Counted from the first letter of the stretch, positions 8,451 to 16,709 are shown. The stretch: DNA of 25,252 nt from Nitrospinaceae bacterium (GCA_029261675.1 JAJDBA010000326.1:1-25252); one strand, 5' to 3'. The notes: a model not told the origin generated them from the letters alone. A program made the numbers and translations.

Positions 8451-9464
8451 TTAAAGGGTACTATCTTTTTGACAAACACGCTTGGCCTCTTCCAGATCGG
8501 GCCCTTCAAGTCGGGCAAACTGAATACCGTGTTTCTTGACTCGCTCTAAAAATTCTACAGGATAACATTGTTCCAAGAGAAAACGGAGCTGATCATAGTA
8601 AGCTAACTTTTCTCTAGCACCACTCCCATTAGAGTTCAGTTCTTTCCTAGCTCGGTCAACAGATACCTTCAAGAAAGGAGAGGCGAATCGGCTCCTGCAG
8701 GCATCAAAATATAAAGTTAGTTTTGTTTTTTGAAGAGGCATTGATGAGTAGTGAGCTGTTTTTTCATCAAGCTCTGTCATATTCTTGAAGATGTCTTTCG
8801 GGTGTGTGGCCGCGTGCATCAGAAAAGAATGAAATATCACAACATCTCCCTTTTTTATGGGAACGGTTTTGTTATAAAAAAACACTCCCAATTTGCCTTT
8901 GAATAATCTGATTTTCCCATCCAAACGATCCACCCCAGTTCTAAATAAAAGTTTGTGTGACCCAGGAACCACGTCAATTCCACCACCAAATTCCGGATCA
9001 TTATCTTGTAAATATAATCCGCATTTGACAAATTGGTAATCTGGGGCTACATGGTCAGGATCAAAAGGTTCTGCTCCTGAGTCAACATGCCAACCATATC
9101 GATTTGGAATGGGAATTTTAGCAACCGAAACTGGACTAAGGCCAAATTTATTTTTCTGGACACTAAAATTAGGAATCAAGCTGTATTTCGGTTCAAGAAT
9201 TGATTTTAAGGCTTGTACTACTTTTTCATGAACCAAAAACTCCCAAAAGTTTGGAATTGAAAATACTTGCGCCTGTGTAAGCCTATGGTCTATCTGTTGA
9301 GGGTCGATAGCTTTCAACTCATCAAACTTATTTAATATTTGGGTGCGGAGCTGGTCACAATGTTCTTCAGAAAAAACATTCTTCAAAAGGATGAATCCGT
9401 TTTTTGAAAACTCTGTTGAAATTTTTTCATCTTTTGACTCTGAACTAGAATCAATGCGCGTCAT
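8451..9464 (-). CDS. Phytanoyl-CoA dioxygenase (PhyH) family protein
   Basis: A 337-residue Fe(II)/2-oxoglutarate-dependent dioxygenase of the PhyH family. The metal facial triad is visible: H126 and D128 (YGWHVDSGAEP) and H217 (SFLMHAATHP). GGGIDVVPGSHKLLF is the typical PhyH strand after the active site, and R257 or R259 may hold 2-oxoglutarate. GAGGG seven bases before ATG 9464 supports this start. Members hydroxylate small molecules, lipids or sugars; the substrate cannot be told from sequence. It is the last minus-strand gene before mqnE and lies just downstream of the glycan island, so sugar or glycan modification is possible, but this is only context. Confidence 0.8.
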   Translation of the reverse strand: MTRIDSSSESKDEKISTEFSKNGFILLKNVFSEEHCDQLRTQILNKFDELKAIDPQQIDHRLTQAQVFSIPNFWEFLVHEKVVQALKSILEPKYSLIPNFSVQKNKFGLSPVSVAKIPIPNRYGWHVDSGAEPFDPDHVAPDYQFVKCGLYLQDNDPEFGGGIDVVPGSHKLLFRTGVDRLDGKIRLFKGKLGVFFYNKTVPIKKGDVVIFHSFLMHAATHPKDIFKNMTELDEKTAHYSSMPLQKTKLTLYFDACRSRFASPFLKVSVDRARKELNSNGSGAREKLAYYDQLRFLLEQCYPVEFLERVKKHGIQFARLEGPDLEEAKRVCQKDSTL

Positions 9465-9613
9465 CGATAAGCCCTCAATTTAAATTCCTTTTGAACACAA
9501 AAATAGATAAAACTCAAAAGCTATCACTAATCTAAAAAGATATGAAATAATGTATTCGCTAGCTGAAATGTTGTCAGGTTCTTATCCGTTGAGAGAAAGA
9601 ATTGAAGAAACAT

Positions 9614-11635
9614 TTATGTCAGCAGGTTTTTTGTTTTTTTTAATCCACGAATTACTTTGTCTGCGCCCCATTTATCAGCATACTTTTGAGTTGCGGAATT
9701 AAGGGCATCTTCTCGCCTTAAACCCTTATCTAGTCCCTCCAAATACCAAGAAATATATTCGCTAATACGATCACCCGCTTTGCCATCACGGAAAGGATCA
9801 AATTTATCCAAAACGGGGGTAACGTCTCCTAAATCGGGGTTTGATTTGGGGTTGACAATATACTCCTGAACAACGCGTTTCATAGAATAAAAATCATAAA
9901 ATACGCATCGGTTTGGCCCCAAAGAATGCAATGTACAATAAGACTTCTGAGGCTCATCAATTCTCTCACAATTCAAATAGAGTATCCGTGCGCCCTTTAA
10001 AGCACTAGTAACAATAGCTGAATACGAAAAATAACCAATCGAAAAATCCGAGTTTATTGCCGCATCTGCTGGAGAAGCGGATGATGGTAAAGCATGGATG
10101 CGCCCGGTTTTTTTGGCCCGCCCTACCAACCCATCTAACCCATCCTCTTGAATGCCAGACCAGACATTACCCTTACTTTTAATAATAAGGCCCAATTGGG
10201 GATCTTCTATCAACCATTCGAGTAATTTTCGATAAATATTGCGAGGGGGAAAACTACTGTCAAAAAAAGATAATATACACCTAACCCCCTGACGTCGCAA
10301 TTTCAAGGCAAAATCCTTTGCAGATTTTTGTGCCTCTTCATCGCAGTTATCGTTAAGGATACAGCCCGAAATCAACAAATGCTTTGTTATAGCACCACTT
10401 CCCAATAACACACTGGTATCATGCTTTCCCCATGCAAAATAAACCGGCTCTACTTGCAAACCAACATTGACTACTGAATTGAGGCATGACTTTAGATAGC
10501 CAATCCGCACAGAATCATTGAAGCAAGCCGCTAAGGAATAGTAATCAGGCCTCAAATGACTATTATCCAAAAATGCTTTTACATTAAGAAACCTGTAATG
10601 AGATGCTAGCTGAGTAGCTTGCATATATTGCCGAATTAATAAAGCTGTCGTAGATTTTTGGATTTCATCAAAAAATAATGCTTGTAGAAATATTTTACAA
10701 GAAAAGAATAAATCTTTCACTCGATCCATAAGAGGTTTATGAAACTTTTTTGACATCAGCATCGTTGGATTCTTACTCTTAGCCAATCGACTTAACAAGG
10801 CTGGTTTTATGCCAAGAGAATCTGCTATTCGAGCCTTATCTGTAGAAAAGGATACGTCTGGGCGATTAAACATATAAACCAATCGGTTACCCGGAACATC
10901 CCTCTCTCGCCACCAAAACAAATCGTTTATAAAACCTTCATTTTTCCCCTTCAGACCAAAACAGGCGGAAAACCCTATTTGGGCAGCAGTGATTTTACTT
11001 TCATAGGATTTAGAAAATAGGTTGCTAAAGCTCAAATAGATAGCCCATAGAAATAAAGGAAGAGACTTATTCCTAAACGGTTGCTGCAACAAGCGGGCCC
11101 CTATTTCAGGATAATAATTTATATCTAACGCCTTACTCAATGAGGCAAATACAGAAACAACAAAAACTCTATTTGATGGGATACCCAATTTTTTTGCGCG
11201 TCTGTCTCCAAGCACAAGCAATATATTTGGCCAAAAAACACACTCTGTCCAAGCTACAATGACATTATTTGCCATCATGACTCTGACTTCTTCCTTTTCT
11301 CCGTTAAAAAAGGTTTTAGTAATTTTTTCAACTTGTTCTAATTTTGACTGACATGTTTTGAGGACTCGATAACCAATATCCCAATCCAACGCATCAGGAG
11401 AATCTGCACCAGTAGAAAGATCCAAAATTTTAATTGGTTGTCCATTCACAATCCCTATCACCCGTAAAAACTCTGCCATTTTTTTGCCCCTGTTTGCAAA
11501 CCAAATAAAGTAAATAGACACAGGGCCGTATTTCCAAAATATTTTAAAAATAGGAAAAAATGACAGCAAGCTGAGGTATTCGATATACAACAAAGCTGAG
11601 GGAGGGGGATCGTTTTTATTTTGCATCTCGGGCAT
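9614..11635 (-). CDS. Large unknown protein, possible glycosyltransferase of the glycan island
   Basis: A 673-residue protein I cannot place in a named family. The start ATG 11635 follows AAGGAG at about 11 bases. Residues 13-47 are hydrophobic (YIEYLSLLSFFPIFKIFW then VSIYFIWFANRG), suggesting membrane association; the rest is soluble. The C-terminal 300 residues look like the second half of a GT-B glycosyltransferase or surface-carbohydrate enzyme: alternating strands and helices, ASPADAAINSDFSIGYFSYSA (the arrangement seen where such enzymes bind a nucleotide sugar), then GARILYLNC and a late SMKRVVQEYI helix. It lies directly downstream of the CMP-sugar synthetase gene, so it could transfer the activated nonulosonic acid; that is inference. 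The absence of a recognisable sialyltransferase motif keeps confidence low. Confidence 0.7.
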   Translation of the reverse strand: MPEMQNKNDPPPSALLYIEYLSLLSFFPIFKIFWKYGPVSIYFIWFANRGKKMAEFLRVIGIVNGQPIKILDLSTGADSPDALDWDIGYRVLKTCQSKLEQVEKITKTFFNGEKEEVRVMMANNVIVAWTECVFWPNILLVLGDRRAKKLGIPSNRVFVVSVFASLSKALDINYYPEIGARLLQQPFRNKSLPLFLWAIYLSFSNLFSKSYESKITAAQIGFSACFGLKGKNEGFINDLFWWRERDVPGNRLVYMFNRPDVSFSTDKARIADSLGIKPALLSRLAKSKNPTMLMSKKFHKPLMDRVKDLFFSCKIFLQALFFDEIQKSTTALLIRQYMQATQLASHYRFLNVKAFLDNSHLRPDYYSLAACFNDSVRIGYLKSCLNSVVNVGLQVEPVYFAWGKHDTSVLLGSGAITKHLLISGCILNDNCDEEAQKSAKDFALKLRRQGVRCILSFFDSSFPPRNIYRKLLEWLIEDPQLGLIIKSKGNVWSGIQEDGLDGLVGRAKKTGRIHALPSSASPADAAINSDFSIGYFSYSAIVTSALKGARILYLNCERIDEPQKSYCTLHSLGPNRCVFYDFYSMKRVVQEYIVNPKSNPDLGDVTPVLDKFDPFRDGKAGDRISEYISWYLEGLDKGLRREDALNSATQKYADKWGADKVIRGLKKTKNLLT

Positions 11636-11796
11636 GGCTTACGGGACTCCTTAATTCCAAATAATATTCTGTCCTTCGAGCAGTGAAAATAAAAGTTCCA
11701 AACTCCAATTGAGAGTTCGCCTTATAAACCAAACAAAAAAATCGCTCTTTATGGGTTCAAATAGCTTCCAGAACTGAAGGTCTAACGCGCTAGCTC

Positions 11797-11880
11797 TTAC
11801 TTGTCATCAATGGAAACTAGAATATCTACAGATTCGGGGATACCTTTTGCAACATTAATGTCCACACCGCTAAAGGATTC
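11797..11880 (-). pseudogene. Decayed second copy of the legF 5' region
   Basis: Read on the minus strand this encodes DINVAKGIPESVDILVSIDDK followed by TAA (11799-11797). It matches residues about 32-53 of the adjacent intact LegF (SINIAKNIPEVVEILVSTDDK), and the DNA is similar base for base. The first 75 or so bases of the legF coding region, including the nucleotide-binding ARGGSKRLPGKN loop, are missing, and all sequence beyond the stop is unrelated. It is a dead fragment of a tandem duplicate. Confidence 0.8.
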
Positions 11881-11884
11881 CTCA

Positions 11885-11950
11885 TCAAAGCTTATGTAAT
11901 GTTTTCAATCTACTTTCTACTCTTTTTTCCGGGTGAAACAGGTATGTGAT
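11885..11950 (-). repeat. Copy of the hisH 3' end, overlapping the legF 3' end
   Basis: In the hisH reading frame this stretch encodes LFHPEKRVESRLKTLHKL and a TGA (11887-11885), matching the C-terminus of the intact HisH (QFHPEKSGEIGLKILHSF). The two DNA segments (here and about 12630-12690) align for about 65 bases with almost no gaps. legF enters this copy in another frame and stops inside it at 11919-11917, so the final residues of LegF (CFTRKKE) are read from old hisH sequence. Immediately beyond lies the legF fragment at 11797-11880, so this is a second hisH/legF junction. Confidence 0.75.
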
Positions 11951-12630
11951 TTAGAGATGTTTTCAGCCAACTTCCAGTCCCACTCCGTATCTATATCTAT
12001 ACTTTCTTCCGGAGTAGCAGCTATTAAAGGCACCGCGTTCTCTGTATAAAATAGTCGTTGTTTTCGAAATTCTTCCGGTGAGATAAGATAAAATGCTCCA
12101 TTGACCACATAAGCAGAAGGCAGATCCTGAGATCGCATGTGCAGCCCGTTTACTTCCCTAAGAAAGGGACGCATAATTCCGTTCTCAATTTCGAAGCACC
12201 ACATCGGATGAGACTTTGCCTCAGAAACCCCAATTACGGGCCGATGCTGATTCGAACTAAAGAGTTCAACACCTTGCAAAACACTTTTGCGGCTTCGAAA
12301 AGGTGAGGTGGGTTGTAACAACATCAACCCGTCAACCTTGCCACTCTCCTTTTCATACCACTCAAGTGCATGTAGGCAAACATCTACCGATGAAGCAGTA
12401 TCTGTCGCCAATTTCTGAGGGCGCAGCCAAGGAACCAGCGCACCTGCACTTTTTGCAATTTCAGCAATTTCTTTATCATCCGTAGAAACTAAAATTTCTA
12501 CGACTTCGGGGATATTTTTTGCAATATTGATGCTCCAGACAATTAGCGGCTGCCCTCCAAGTAAGCGAATGTTTTTTCCTGGTAGGCGTTTAGACCCCCC
12601 TCTTGCAGTTATCAGTACAAGAATTCTCAT
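11917..12630 (-). CDS. legF: LegF/NeuA-like CMP-nonulosonic acid synthetase
   Basis: Activates legionaminic or a related nonulosonic acid with CTP, giving the CMP sugar used by transferases. 237 residues; the N-terminus has the nucleotide-binding loop ITARGGSKRLPGKN (about 7-20), then LVSTDDKEIAEIAK, LLQPTSPFRS (about 105-114) and SIDIDTEWDWKLAE at the natural family end. ATG 12630 overlaps the hisH TGA as ATGA, so translation is coupled. The last eight or nine residues are not family sequence: they are read out of frame from a duplicated hisH tail, which replaced the original end. The catalytic core is intact, so I expect activity. Acylneuraminate specificity is equally possible on sequence alone; the LegC/LegG/PtmE neighbours favour legionaminate. 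Confidence 0.88.
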   Translation of the reverse strand: MRILVLITARGGSKRLPGKNIRLLGGQPLIVWSINIAKNIPEVVEILVSTDDKEIAEIAKSAGALVPWLRPQKLATDTASSVDVCLHALEWYEKESGKVDGLMLLQPTSPFRSRKSVLQGVELFSSNQHRPVIGVSEAKSHPMWCFEIENGIMRPFLREVNGLHMRSQDLPSAYVVNGAFYLISPEEFRKQRLFYTENAVPLIAATPEESIDIDTEWDWKLAENISKSHTCFTRKKE

Positions 12631-13268
12631 AACGACAAAAAACTATGTAATATTTTCAACCCTATTTCCCCACTTTTTTCCGGGTGAAACTGGCATCCAT
12701 ATATATTGTCTCGCGCAATGGTTGCGGGCACAGAAGCCTCACCATAAAGGCAATTTGCAATGCGGTATTTTGGATTGTTTGGTACAGCCATGAAGGAGTG
12801 AACAAAATATACAGACTCACCTGGGCTAACTTCCTGTAACAAACTGCCTTCCCAATTTACAAAACCTCGAGGCAAAACCAGTTTGTTCCAGCCAATGTGA
12901 GGAATTTTTTGTGAGAAACCATTTCCGGTAGTTGGAGAAATGGAAACTACTCTGCCTGGGATTATTCCAAGCCCTTTAGTTTTCCCAAATTCTTCGCTTT
13001 CATCAAGCAACATTTGCATGCCCAGGCAAATACCTAACAGAATGCTACCTTGCGCCGCAACTTTACGCACAATAGTATCCAAGCCTCGGCTACGCAACTC
13101 AGCCATACCATGAGCGAAAGCTCCCACCCCTGGCAAAACGACACGAGGTGCTGAAAGAATAGTATCAGGATCAGAAGTAACAGTTACCGTTGCCCCACAA
13201 TGCTCCAGACCTCTGCGAACACTGAGCAAATTACCAAGCCCATAATCGATCACCGCTACTTCAGGCAT
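12627..13268 (-). CDS. hisH: HisH-type glutaminase subunit serving the sugar amidotransferase
   Basis: A class I glutamine amidotransferase that releases ammonia from glutamine. From ATG 13268 it has 213 residues; AGAGG eight bases before this codon decides the start over an upstream in-frame ATG at 13289. The catalytic triad is C81 (GICLGMQML), H195 and E197 (QFHPEKSG). It overlaps hisF by eight bases and legF by four. No other histidine gene is present, and the pair sits directly behind a WbpG-like amidotransferase. In Pseudomonas O-antigen and Campylobacter/Legionella nonulosonate clusters such HisH2/HisF2 pairs feed ammonia to that enzyme, so I assign that role here and not histidine synthesis. 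Confidence 0.9.
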   Translation of the reverse strand: MPEVAVIDYGLGNLLSVRRGLEHCGATVTVTSDPDTILSAPRVVLPGVGAFAHGMAELRSRGLDTIVRKVAAQGSILLGICLGMQMLLDESEEFGKTKGLGIIPGRVVSISPTTGNGFSQKIPHIGWNKLVLPRGFVNWEGSLLQEVSPGESVYFVHSFMAVPNNPKYRIANCLYGEASVPATIARDNIYGCQFHPEKSGEIGLKILHSFLSL

Positions 13269-14031
13269 ATTCAAAGCCTCTAACTTCAATATCAGCGGAA
13301 ACTGCTACGCTACGAATATCGTCTATGGTGGCTCTTTCATAATGAAGAATATCAGCCATTGCAATGGCATCGACTTTCCCCTCTCGCACAGCGTCAATCA
13401 TATCCTCAGTCTTACCCATGCCTCCACTAGCGATTACTGGAACTGAGATCTCTCGCGTTACTGCTTGGATCAAAGGAATATCGAACCCTTTTCGTGTACC
13501 TTCTCTATCCACAGACGTTAGAAGAATTTCTCCTGCCCCTAAGTCAATCCCCTTTTTAACCCAATCAATCACATCTAAACCCGTTCGCTCACGCCCATTA
13601 TCCGTATAAACTTCCCATTTGCCGGGACAAGCTTGCTTAGCTTCTATAGAAAGAACCATGCACTGGCTACCAAAACGTTGACTAATGCCACGAATGAGCT
13701 GAGGGTTTGCTACTGCTGCGGTATTCACCGCAACTTTATCCGCACCGCAACGGAGTAAATTTGTGGCATCTTCCACACTACGAATGCCACCGCCAACCGT
13801 CATCGGCACAAAAACATCCTTAGCTGCATTTTGAATAATTTCTTCGAGACTGTTGCGTCCATACAGACTAGCAACGCAATCCATATAGATCAGTTCGTCA
13901 GCACCCTGATGATAATATTTCAAGGCATGCTCGTTTGGCGAACCAATCACTCTTAGCCCTTCCAGATGAATACCTTTGATCAAGTTTGGACCTTTAATAT
14001 CTAATCTCGCAATAAGCCGAACTCTTCTCAT
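13261..14031 (-). CDS. hisF: HisF2-type ammonia-channel subunit with altered catalytic residue
   Basis: A 256-residue (beta/alpha)8 barrel of the HisF family. I choose ATG 14031, which overlaps the preceding amidotransferase stop as ATGA; the longer frame to 14082 runs into that gene. The barrel motifs are clear: LIARLDIKGPNLIKG, VPMTVGGGIRS, VPVIASGGMG. Counting from this start, one catalytic aspartate of IGP synthase is kept (D11), but the other (D130) is Glu (VLSIEAKQ), so the histidine-pathway cyclase reaction is doubtful. The core barrel that binds HisH and channels ammonia is kept. With hisH and the WbpG-like gene it should form an amidotransferase complex. HisF2 proteins of O-antigen clusters commonly diverge in this way. 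Confidence 0.9.
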   Translation of the reverse strand: MRRVRLIARLDIKGPNLIKGIHLEGLRVIGSPNEHALKYYHQGADELIYMDCVASLYGRNSLEEIIQNAAKDVFVPMTVGGGIRSVEDATNLLRCGADKVAVNTAAVANPQLIRGISQRFGSQCMVLSIEAKQACPGKWEVYTDNGRERTGLDVIDWVKKGIDLGAGEILLTSVDREGTRKGFDIPLIQAVTREISVPVIASGGMGKTEDMIDAVREGKVDAIAMADILHYERATIDDIRSVAVSADIEVRGFEYA

Positions 14032-15365
14032 TGTGCAGAATACTCTTTCACTTTGTGCCAAACGGCATGACGCAACTTCCATTCGCCTTCTTCAAAAATC
14101 CAAAGATGCGGACTTCTAAATTTGTTTGTCAATAATCGGAAGTAATCTCTATTTATAATTGGTTGTTCAAACATTTTGCAAGCTTCAGGAAACTCTTTGG
14201 AAGAAAGGCTGAGATAACGAAAAATTTCATCCGCGAAACGCTCGGGAAATTCATGATCGAATTTATTCACCAAGGCAACTCCTTCATCTCGTGTAATGTC
14301 ACCCGATCGAATTTCCTGAGCAGCATCATAACTCGCACGACCAATACCAAATTTAATGCCCGTTGTGTAATAGTGAAAATCATCAATACGATCATCGATA
14401 CTATTGTATTTACTGTATGTCCCTGGTGTACGTTCAGGAGAAGCTTCAAAGCCACCATGTTCAACCGCATAGTAATAGCAACTTTGTGGATGCCACCTGA
14501 GGTAGTAGCCTAAATAATGCACTTCCGTTTTTTTCTCTGCAAGCTGATTAGGGTCCGCGGGTAGGTACGGTTGAAGATCATTTTGCTCAAGTCCAAACTT
14601 ACACTTGAGATCACCGACAGAAACTCCGCCTAGAAATATTTTGGACTGGTCACCTGAAGAAAAATACTCCCAACTTTGTTGAGCACTATCAGTATCGCTA
14701 ATAGGATTCCCATATTCAGCTTCATTTTCTCCATAAAAAACCAGTGGAATGTTAAATAAGAGCGACATTTTTGGCGCAAGCGACTTTTGTCCAAACATAA
14801 AAGCCTGAAAGGGGTGAAACAATAACTCTGTTGATAGGCGAGTCAATAGTCTATGTATACGACCATTGGGTGTCATTAGATAGTTATCGTGTCCTGCATG
14901 AATCCAAGATTGAAAGTTTTTCCAGCCCCAATCGGTATAAACATGAGGAGCCCAAGTCACGGTTAGTGGATGCATCCCATACTTTGTCTTTAGGATATGC
15001 GAAGCATAGAAACTGTCTTTACCACCAGAACCGGGCAAGATGCAGTCATAACTGCCATCATTCTTGCGATGCTTATCGCACAAGTCTTGTAACTGCTTAT
15101 CGCGCTCCTTCCAATCAATATTCTTTTTTTTGCGTTCTGCGAATCTACAAGCATCGCACATGCCATTTTCATCAAAATTAATTGTTGTTTTTTTAGTATC
15201 CTTAGTGTGCTCATATTCTACCGCTGAATTAGGCCGTTGGTTAGATATAACACAACTGCGGCAAAAACTTACCTTGACGGGCAAACCGAAAAGAGCTTTT
15301 GTTTCTTTTGCATCTCTTGCAAAACAGGACAGGTCTGTAGCCGTTGGCTGAGAAATGATTTCCAC
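14028..15365 (-). CDS. N-acetyl sugar amidotransferase (WbpG/PseA/LegX type)
   Basis: An ATP-dependent amidotransferase that turns an N-acetyl group of a sugar into an acetamidino group, using ammonia from the HisH/HisF pair. 445 residues. GTG 15365 follows AAGGA with seven bases between, which supports this non-ATG start. Two CxxC pairs, C35/C38 and C70/C73 (FCRSC, CDAC), form a probable zinc site, and the PP-loop ATP pyrophosphatase motif PGSGGKDS is at residues 111-118. FYGENEAEYGNP is another family stretch. Its stop overlaps the hisF start as ATGA. In Campylobacter the homologues PseA and PtmG make acetamidino forms of pseudaminic and legionaminic acid. The acceptor here is inferred from the neighbours. 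Confidence 0.9.
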   Translation of the reverse strand: MEIISQPTATDLSCFARDAKETKALFGLPVKVSFCRSCVISNQRPNSAVEYEHTKDTKKTTINFDENGMCDACRFAERKKKNIDWKERDKQLQDLCDKHRKNDGSYDCILPGSGGKDSFYASHILKTKYGMHPLTVTWAPHVYTDWGWKNFQSWIHAGHDNYLMTPNGRIHRLLTRLSTELLFHPFQAFMFGQKSLAPKMSLLFNIPLVFYGENEAEYGNPISDTDSAQQSWEYFSSGDQSKIFLGGVSVGDLKCKFGLEQNDLQPYLPADPNQLAEKKTEVHYLGYYLRWHPQSCYYYAVEHGGFEASPERTPGTYSKYNSIDDRIDDFHYYTTGIKFGIGRASYDAAQEIRSGDITRDEGVALVNKFDHEFPERFADEIFRYLSLSSKEFPEACKMFEQPIINRDYFRLLTNKFRSPHLWIFEEGEWKLRHAVWHKVKEYSAQ

Positions 15366-15380
15366 GGAAAATTCCTTATG

Positions 15381-16454
15381 CTATGAGTTTTTTTTGTGGT
15401 TCGTCTGCGCCCGTTTTAGATCATCAACATGCCCCACATCCAACCAAGGCTCGTGTATAGGGTAGACAATTATTCTCTTGTTGCTTTCTTGCAAACAATT
15501 AAATAATGTTGGCATATCACAGTACTCACCCAATTTTAACATGTCGAGCACCTTGGGATCTAATACATAAACACCCGCATTAATATGATTTCGATAAATG
15601 GGTTTTTCTTCAAAGCCCAAAATATTCACTCCATTGGTGCGAACCACTCCAAAAGGATGCTGCAACTCGTGGATACGCACGGCCATGGTGGCTGACACAC
15701 TATGGCGGCAGTGATAGGCGAGTATGTCGCTATATCGAATGTCGGTCAACACATCTGCATTCGAAACAACAAAAGGCATCTCAGGTCTTGAGTTCAAGAG
15801 GCTCAAAGCACCAGCGGTACCCAAAGGTAATTCTTCGCACAAATAGTCTATTTTCACACCCCATTGGCTACCATCGCCACAATATTCTTTTATCATATTG
15901 CCAAGATAGTGAACAGCTAAAATAAAATGTTGAAACCCTTCTGCCTTAGCCCGCTCAATGATATGCTCCAGCATAGGCTTACCATCTATGGGCAACAACG
16001 GTTTGGGACAGTTTTTAGTTTTAGGTCTCAGCCGAGTTCCCTGACCACCCGCCATTATGACCATTATACTTTTGAGTTGACTAGGCTCCATCAACTCATC
16101 TAACAGGTGCAATCCAACCACATGCCTGTCTTCGTCTACAATAGGCAATTGATGAATCCTATTGGACTGCATAAGTTGAAGCACAGAAGCCCGACCGAGC
16201 TCGGGTGGAGCAACTAAAGGATCACGGTTAATGATTTGCTCTATAGAACTACCCATATCTATACCTTGCAATAGTCCTCGCCGAATATCCCCATCCGTAA
16301 GAGTACCTATCAATATACGATCAGACGTGACTATGATCGCTATTTGAAAAGAGGTTTCATTCAAGCTATTGATGGCATGTTGCAAAGTAGCATCAACGGG
16401 AAGCAACGCTTTCTCCCAAGACCCTGTAGTTAGAAACTCTTCGCTATTTGGCAT
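15381..16454 (-). CDS. ptmE: PtmE-like sugar-1-phosphate nucleotidyltransferase with CBS pair
   Basis: 357 residues in two parts. Residues about 10-125 are a pair of CBS domains (FQIAIIVTSDRILIGTLTDG and HQLPIVDEDRHVVGLHLL), which usually bind adenosyl ligands and regulate. Residues about 130-350 are a nucleotidyltransferase with the signature MAGGQGTRLRPKTKNCPKPL and the later GTAGALSLL, GFEEKP and WLDVGHVDDL. In Campylobacter PtmE of this layout makes a GDP-amino-sugar for the legionaminic pathway; the substrate here is inferred. Its 5' flank is a duplicate of the neuC 3' end, and a decayed second copy lies at 21605-22064, so this is the surviving copy of a duplication. The stop lies just before the GTG of the amidotransferase. 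Confidence 0.9.
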   Translation of the reverse strand: MPNSEEFLTTGSWEKALLPVDATLQHAINSLNETSFQIAIIVTSDRILIGTLTDGDIRRGLLQGIDMGSSIEQIINRDPLVAPPELGRASVLQLMQSNRIHQLPIVDEDRHVVGLHLLDELMEPSQLKSIMVIMAGGQGTRLRPKTKNCPKPLLPIDGKPMLEHIIERAKAEGFQHFILAVHYLGNMIKEYCGDGSQWGVKIDYLCEELPLGTAGALSLLNSRPEMPFVVSNADVLTDIRYSDILAYHCRHSVSATMAVRIHELQHPFGVVRTNGVNILGFEEKPIYRNHINAGVYVLDPKVLDMLKLGEYCDMPTLFNCLQESNKRIIVYPIHEPWLDVGHVDDLKRAQTNHKKNS

Positions 16455-16563
16455 AGACTTTTTTTATCCTTTACAATCATCAAACCTATCATGAAATTAG
16501 CTATCAAGGACATGAAAGGGTTTCTTCAAAATAGATTCGAGTGGGTGATCTTTAAAAATTTCT
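16441..16563 (-). repeat. Direct repeat: neuC 3' end plus ptmE start (copy A)
   Basis: This stretch aligns with 22051-22175 over about 120 bases, covering the last 20 or so codons of neuC, the spacer and the first codons of ptmE. Shared blocks include TTTCTTCAAA, GATCTT and the ptmE start region CTATTTGGCAT (+ strand). Beyond 16563 the similarity stops, where the chimeric frame switches to radical-SAM sequence. Both copies are in the same orientation. Confidence 0.8.
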
Positions 16564-16709
16564 GGCCCTTTTCGCCGTGCATTTTCATCATACACCTGAA
16601 CAAGATGTCCTCTTTCTATACAAATAGAACTCAAAAGAGCGATCCCGTAGGGAACATGTCGAGGGTCATCTTCCCGAACAACAGGATTGACAAATAGAAT
16701 TTTAGCCAT
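16497..16709 (-). pseudogene. Chimeric remnant: radical SAM N-terminus fused to neuC tail
   Basis: An open frame of 70 codons, not a natural protein. Residues 1-48 (KILFVNPVVREDDPRHVPYG, then IALLSSICIERGHLVQVYD) match the start of B12-binding radical SAM proteins common in surface-glycan clusters. Residues 49-70 (EIFKDHPLESILKKPFHVL) match the C-terminus of the LegG/NeuC encoded at 22111 (EILQDHSLDPTLKKSFYNLA). No cluster-binding cysteines remain, so there is no enzyme. It arose when the duplicated neuC-tail/ptmE block joined a truncated radical SAM gene. AAGGAA just before the ATG at 16709 could still allow translation. Confidence 0.8.

Noticed and set aside
12627..14031. hisF and hisH as part of histidine biosynthesis
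   Set aside because: No other his gene is near, they are coupled to a sugar amidotransferase and legF, and HisF has lost Asp130.
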